A stretch of DNA of 64,000 nucleotides from the NCBI RefSeq assembly GCF_003573915.1, contig NZ_AP014608.1, positions 291,001 through 355,000 on the forward strand, in the 5' to 3' direction. The notes beneath the pieces are model-generated. The model had not been told where the DNA came from. It worked only from the letters and a program-made list of their open reading frames with translations, and did no database searches. Position 1 is the first letter of the stretch. Every line of letters starts with the position of its first letter. This document shows positions 63,288-64,000 of the stretch, piece after piece. Origin of the DNA: Blattabacterium cuenoti STAT (GTDB lineage: Bacteria > Bacteroidota > Bacteroidia > Flavobacteriales > Blattabacteriaceae). Position numbers and translations under genes: made by a program.

Positions 63288-64000
63288 ATGGAAACACACC
63301 CTATTGCAGAAAAAGAAGGATGGAAAGTAGGAAAGGATTTTCCCGTTTGGGCTAATAATGAATTATATTTAACTACAATTAAAGGTGGATACTTATTAGA
63401 TAGAGAATCTCCTTTTGAGGCATATAAAAGATTGTCAAAAAATGCAGCGAGAATTTTAAAAAAACCGAAAATAGAAGGAGAGTTTTTTAATATTTTTTGG
63501 AAAGGATGGCTTATCCCTTCTACTCCAGTTATGGTAAATCTCGGAACAGAAAAAGGTTTACCTATTAGTTGTTTTTCTGGAAGAATTGGGGATAGTATGT
63601 ATGAAATATATAGAAAAAATTTAGAAATGGCTATACTAAGTAAACATGGTGGAGGAACATCTTATGACTTTAGTTTAGTTAGACCTATAGGAAAATCCAT
63701 AAAAAATGGAGCATTGGGGACTTCTGATGGGATTATTCCTTTTATTAAATCATATGATAGTACTATAGTAGCTAGTAAACAAGGTAAAACACGTAGAGGT
63801 GCTGTAGCGATTTATTTAAACATAGAACATAAAGAATATCCAGAATTTTTAAAAATTAGAGAACCTAAAGGAGATATTAATCGTCAATGTCATAATGTTC
63901 ATCAAGGGGTAATAATTTCTAATTCTTTTATGGAAAAGGTGTTAAAAAAAAATGGAAAAGAACGAACTTTATGGATTGATACTCTTAAAGAACGTGTTCA
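63288..64000 (+). CDS. nrdA: Ribonucleoside-diphosphate reductase alpha subunit, N-terminal part
   Basis: The gene starts at ATG 63288 and runs off the right edge. The 237 visible residues show the class I large-subunit barrel: STPVMVNLGTEKGLPISCFSG with the first active-site cysteine, SKHGGGTSYDFSLVRP, KQGKTRRGAVAIYLNIEH and RQCHNVHQGV. There is no N-terminal ATP-cone, so the overall activity site is missing, as in compact forms of the enzyme. It makes deoxynucleotides with the NrdB subunit (not in the window) and thioredoxin. It lies 10 bases after rpsA. Confidence 0.92.
   Translation, partial: METHPIAEKEGWKVGKDFPVWANNELYLTTIKGGYLLDRESPFEAYKRLSKNAARILKKPKIEGEFFNIFWKGWLIPSTPVMVNLGTEKGLPISCFSGRIGDSMYEIYRKNLEMAILSKHGGGTSYDFSLVRPIGKSIKNGALGTSDGIIPFIKSYDSTIVASKQGKTRRGAVAIYLNIEHKEYPEFLKIREPKGDINRQCHNVHQGVIISNSFMEKVLKKNGKERTLWIDTLKERV

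Noticed and set aside
1..64000. CRISPR arrays, insertion sequences, prophage, toxin-antitoxin or defence genes
   Set aside because: I saw no direct-repeat arrays, transposases, integrases or defence families; all but one of the genes belong to ordinary metabolic or housekeeping families.

Overview
The window is a gene-dense, very AT-rich stretch of a strongly reduced chromosome from the Bacteroidota (Flavobacteriales). Gene content fits Blattabacterium, the cockroach endosymbiont, or a close relative; this assignment is inferred from gene content and style, not from a database search. Clade markers visible here are TAnnTTTG promoter elements, DnaG without zinc cysteines, DnaE with an N-terminal proofreading domain, a carbamoyltransferase of the acetyl/succinyl-ornithine type, a GNAT domain attached to ArgG, DAHP synthase fused to chorismate mutase, and MvaD of the mevalonate route. 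Signs of reduction are near-zero spacers, convergent overlaps, many A or T runs of 9-12 inside genes, domain loss (PolA, FtsK, RibB) and no visible transcription factors. I see no insertion sequence, prophage, CRISPR array, rRNA or origin. No stretch longer than about 300 bases lacks a gene; the largest spacers are 120-180 bases and hold promoters, tRNAs or leader hairpins.

Layout. 1-9.7 kb: start of der, trmD, argH, gyrB, uppP, rpsP, tRNA-Gln, gltP, mvaD, tRNA-His, aspC. 9.7-15.1 kb: rsmG, an unassigned amidohydrolase, lysS, lipB, mtaB. 15.1-24.5 kb: a long minus-strand run of peroxiredoxin, dnaG, rpe, fabI, metK and the aromatic cluster pheA - aminotransferase - tyrA - aroG/chorismate mutase, with a promoter and a terminator-like hairpin ahead of pheA. 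24.6-30 kb: mntH, then rpsF-rpsR-rplI, gltX, mnmE. 30-41.5 kb: prmC-ligA, lon-lysA-tRNA-Ser, metG, a 5'-nuclease-only polA, a frameshifted nadD and a porin. 41.5-45.7 kb: ftsK, an LptF/LptG permease, ribB, tRNA-Asp, trxA. 45.7-56.9 kb: an eight-gene arginine operon (argA/argG fusion, argC, argD, carA, carB, argF', argB, argE). 57-64 kb: dnaE, rpsA and the start of nrdA.

How it works together. Arginine synthesis is complete here: the GNAT domain acetylates glutamate, ArgB-C-D-F'-E follow, CarAB supplies carbamoyl phosphate, and ArgG and ArgH finish. Phenylalanine and tyrosine supply is covered from DAHP synthase to the last steps, and lysA ends lysine synthesis, as expected for a nutritional symbiont. 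The rest is replication, translation, tRNA modification, envelope and redox housekeeping.

Most worth checking: nadD split by a 10-A run; long A runs exactly in the linkers of two multidomain proteins (A11 between the GNAT and ArgG domains, A12 between the DnaE proofreading and PHP domains), where polymerase slippage would release the N-terminal enzyme alone; an ARG-box-like site in front of the arginine operon although argR is missing from its usual place; and a 14-bp hairpin in the rpsA leader.
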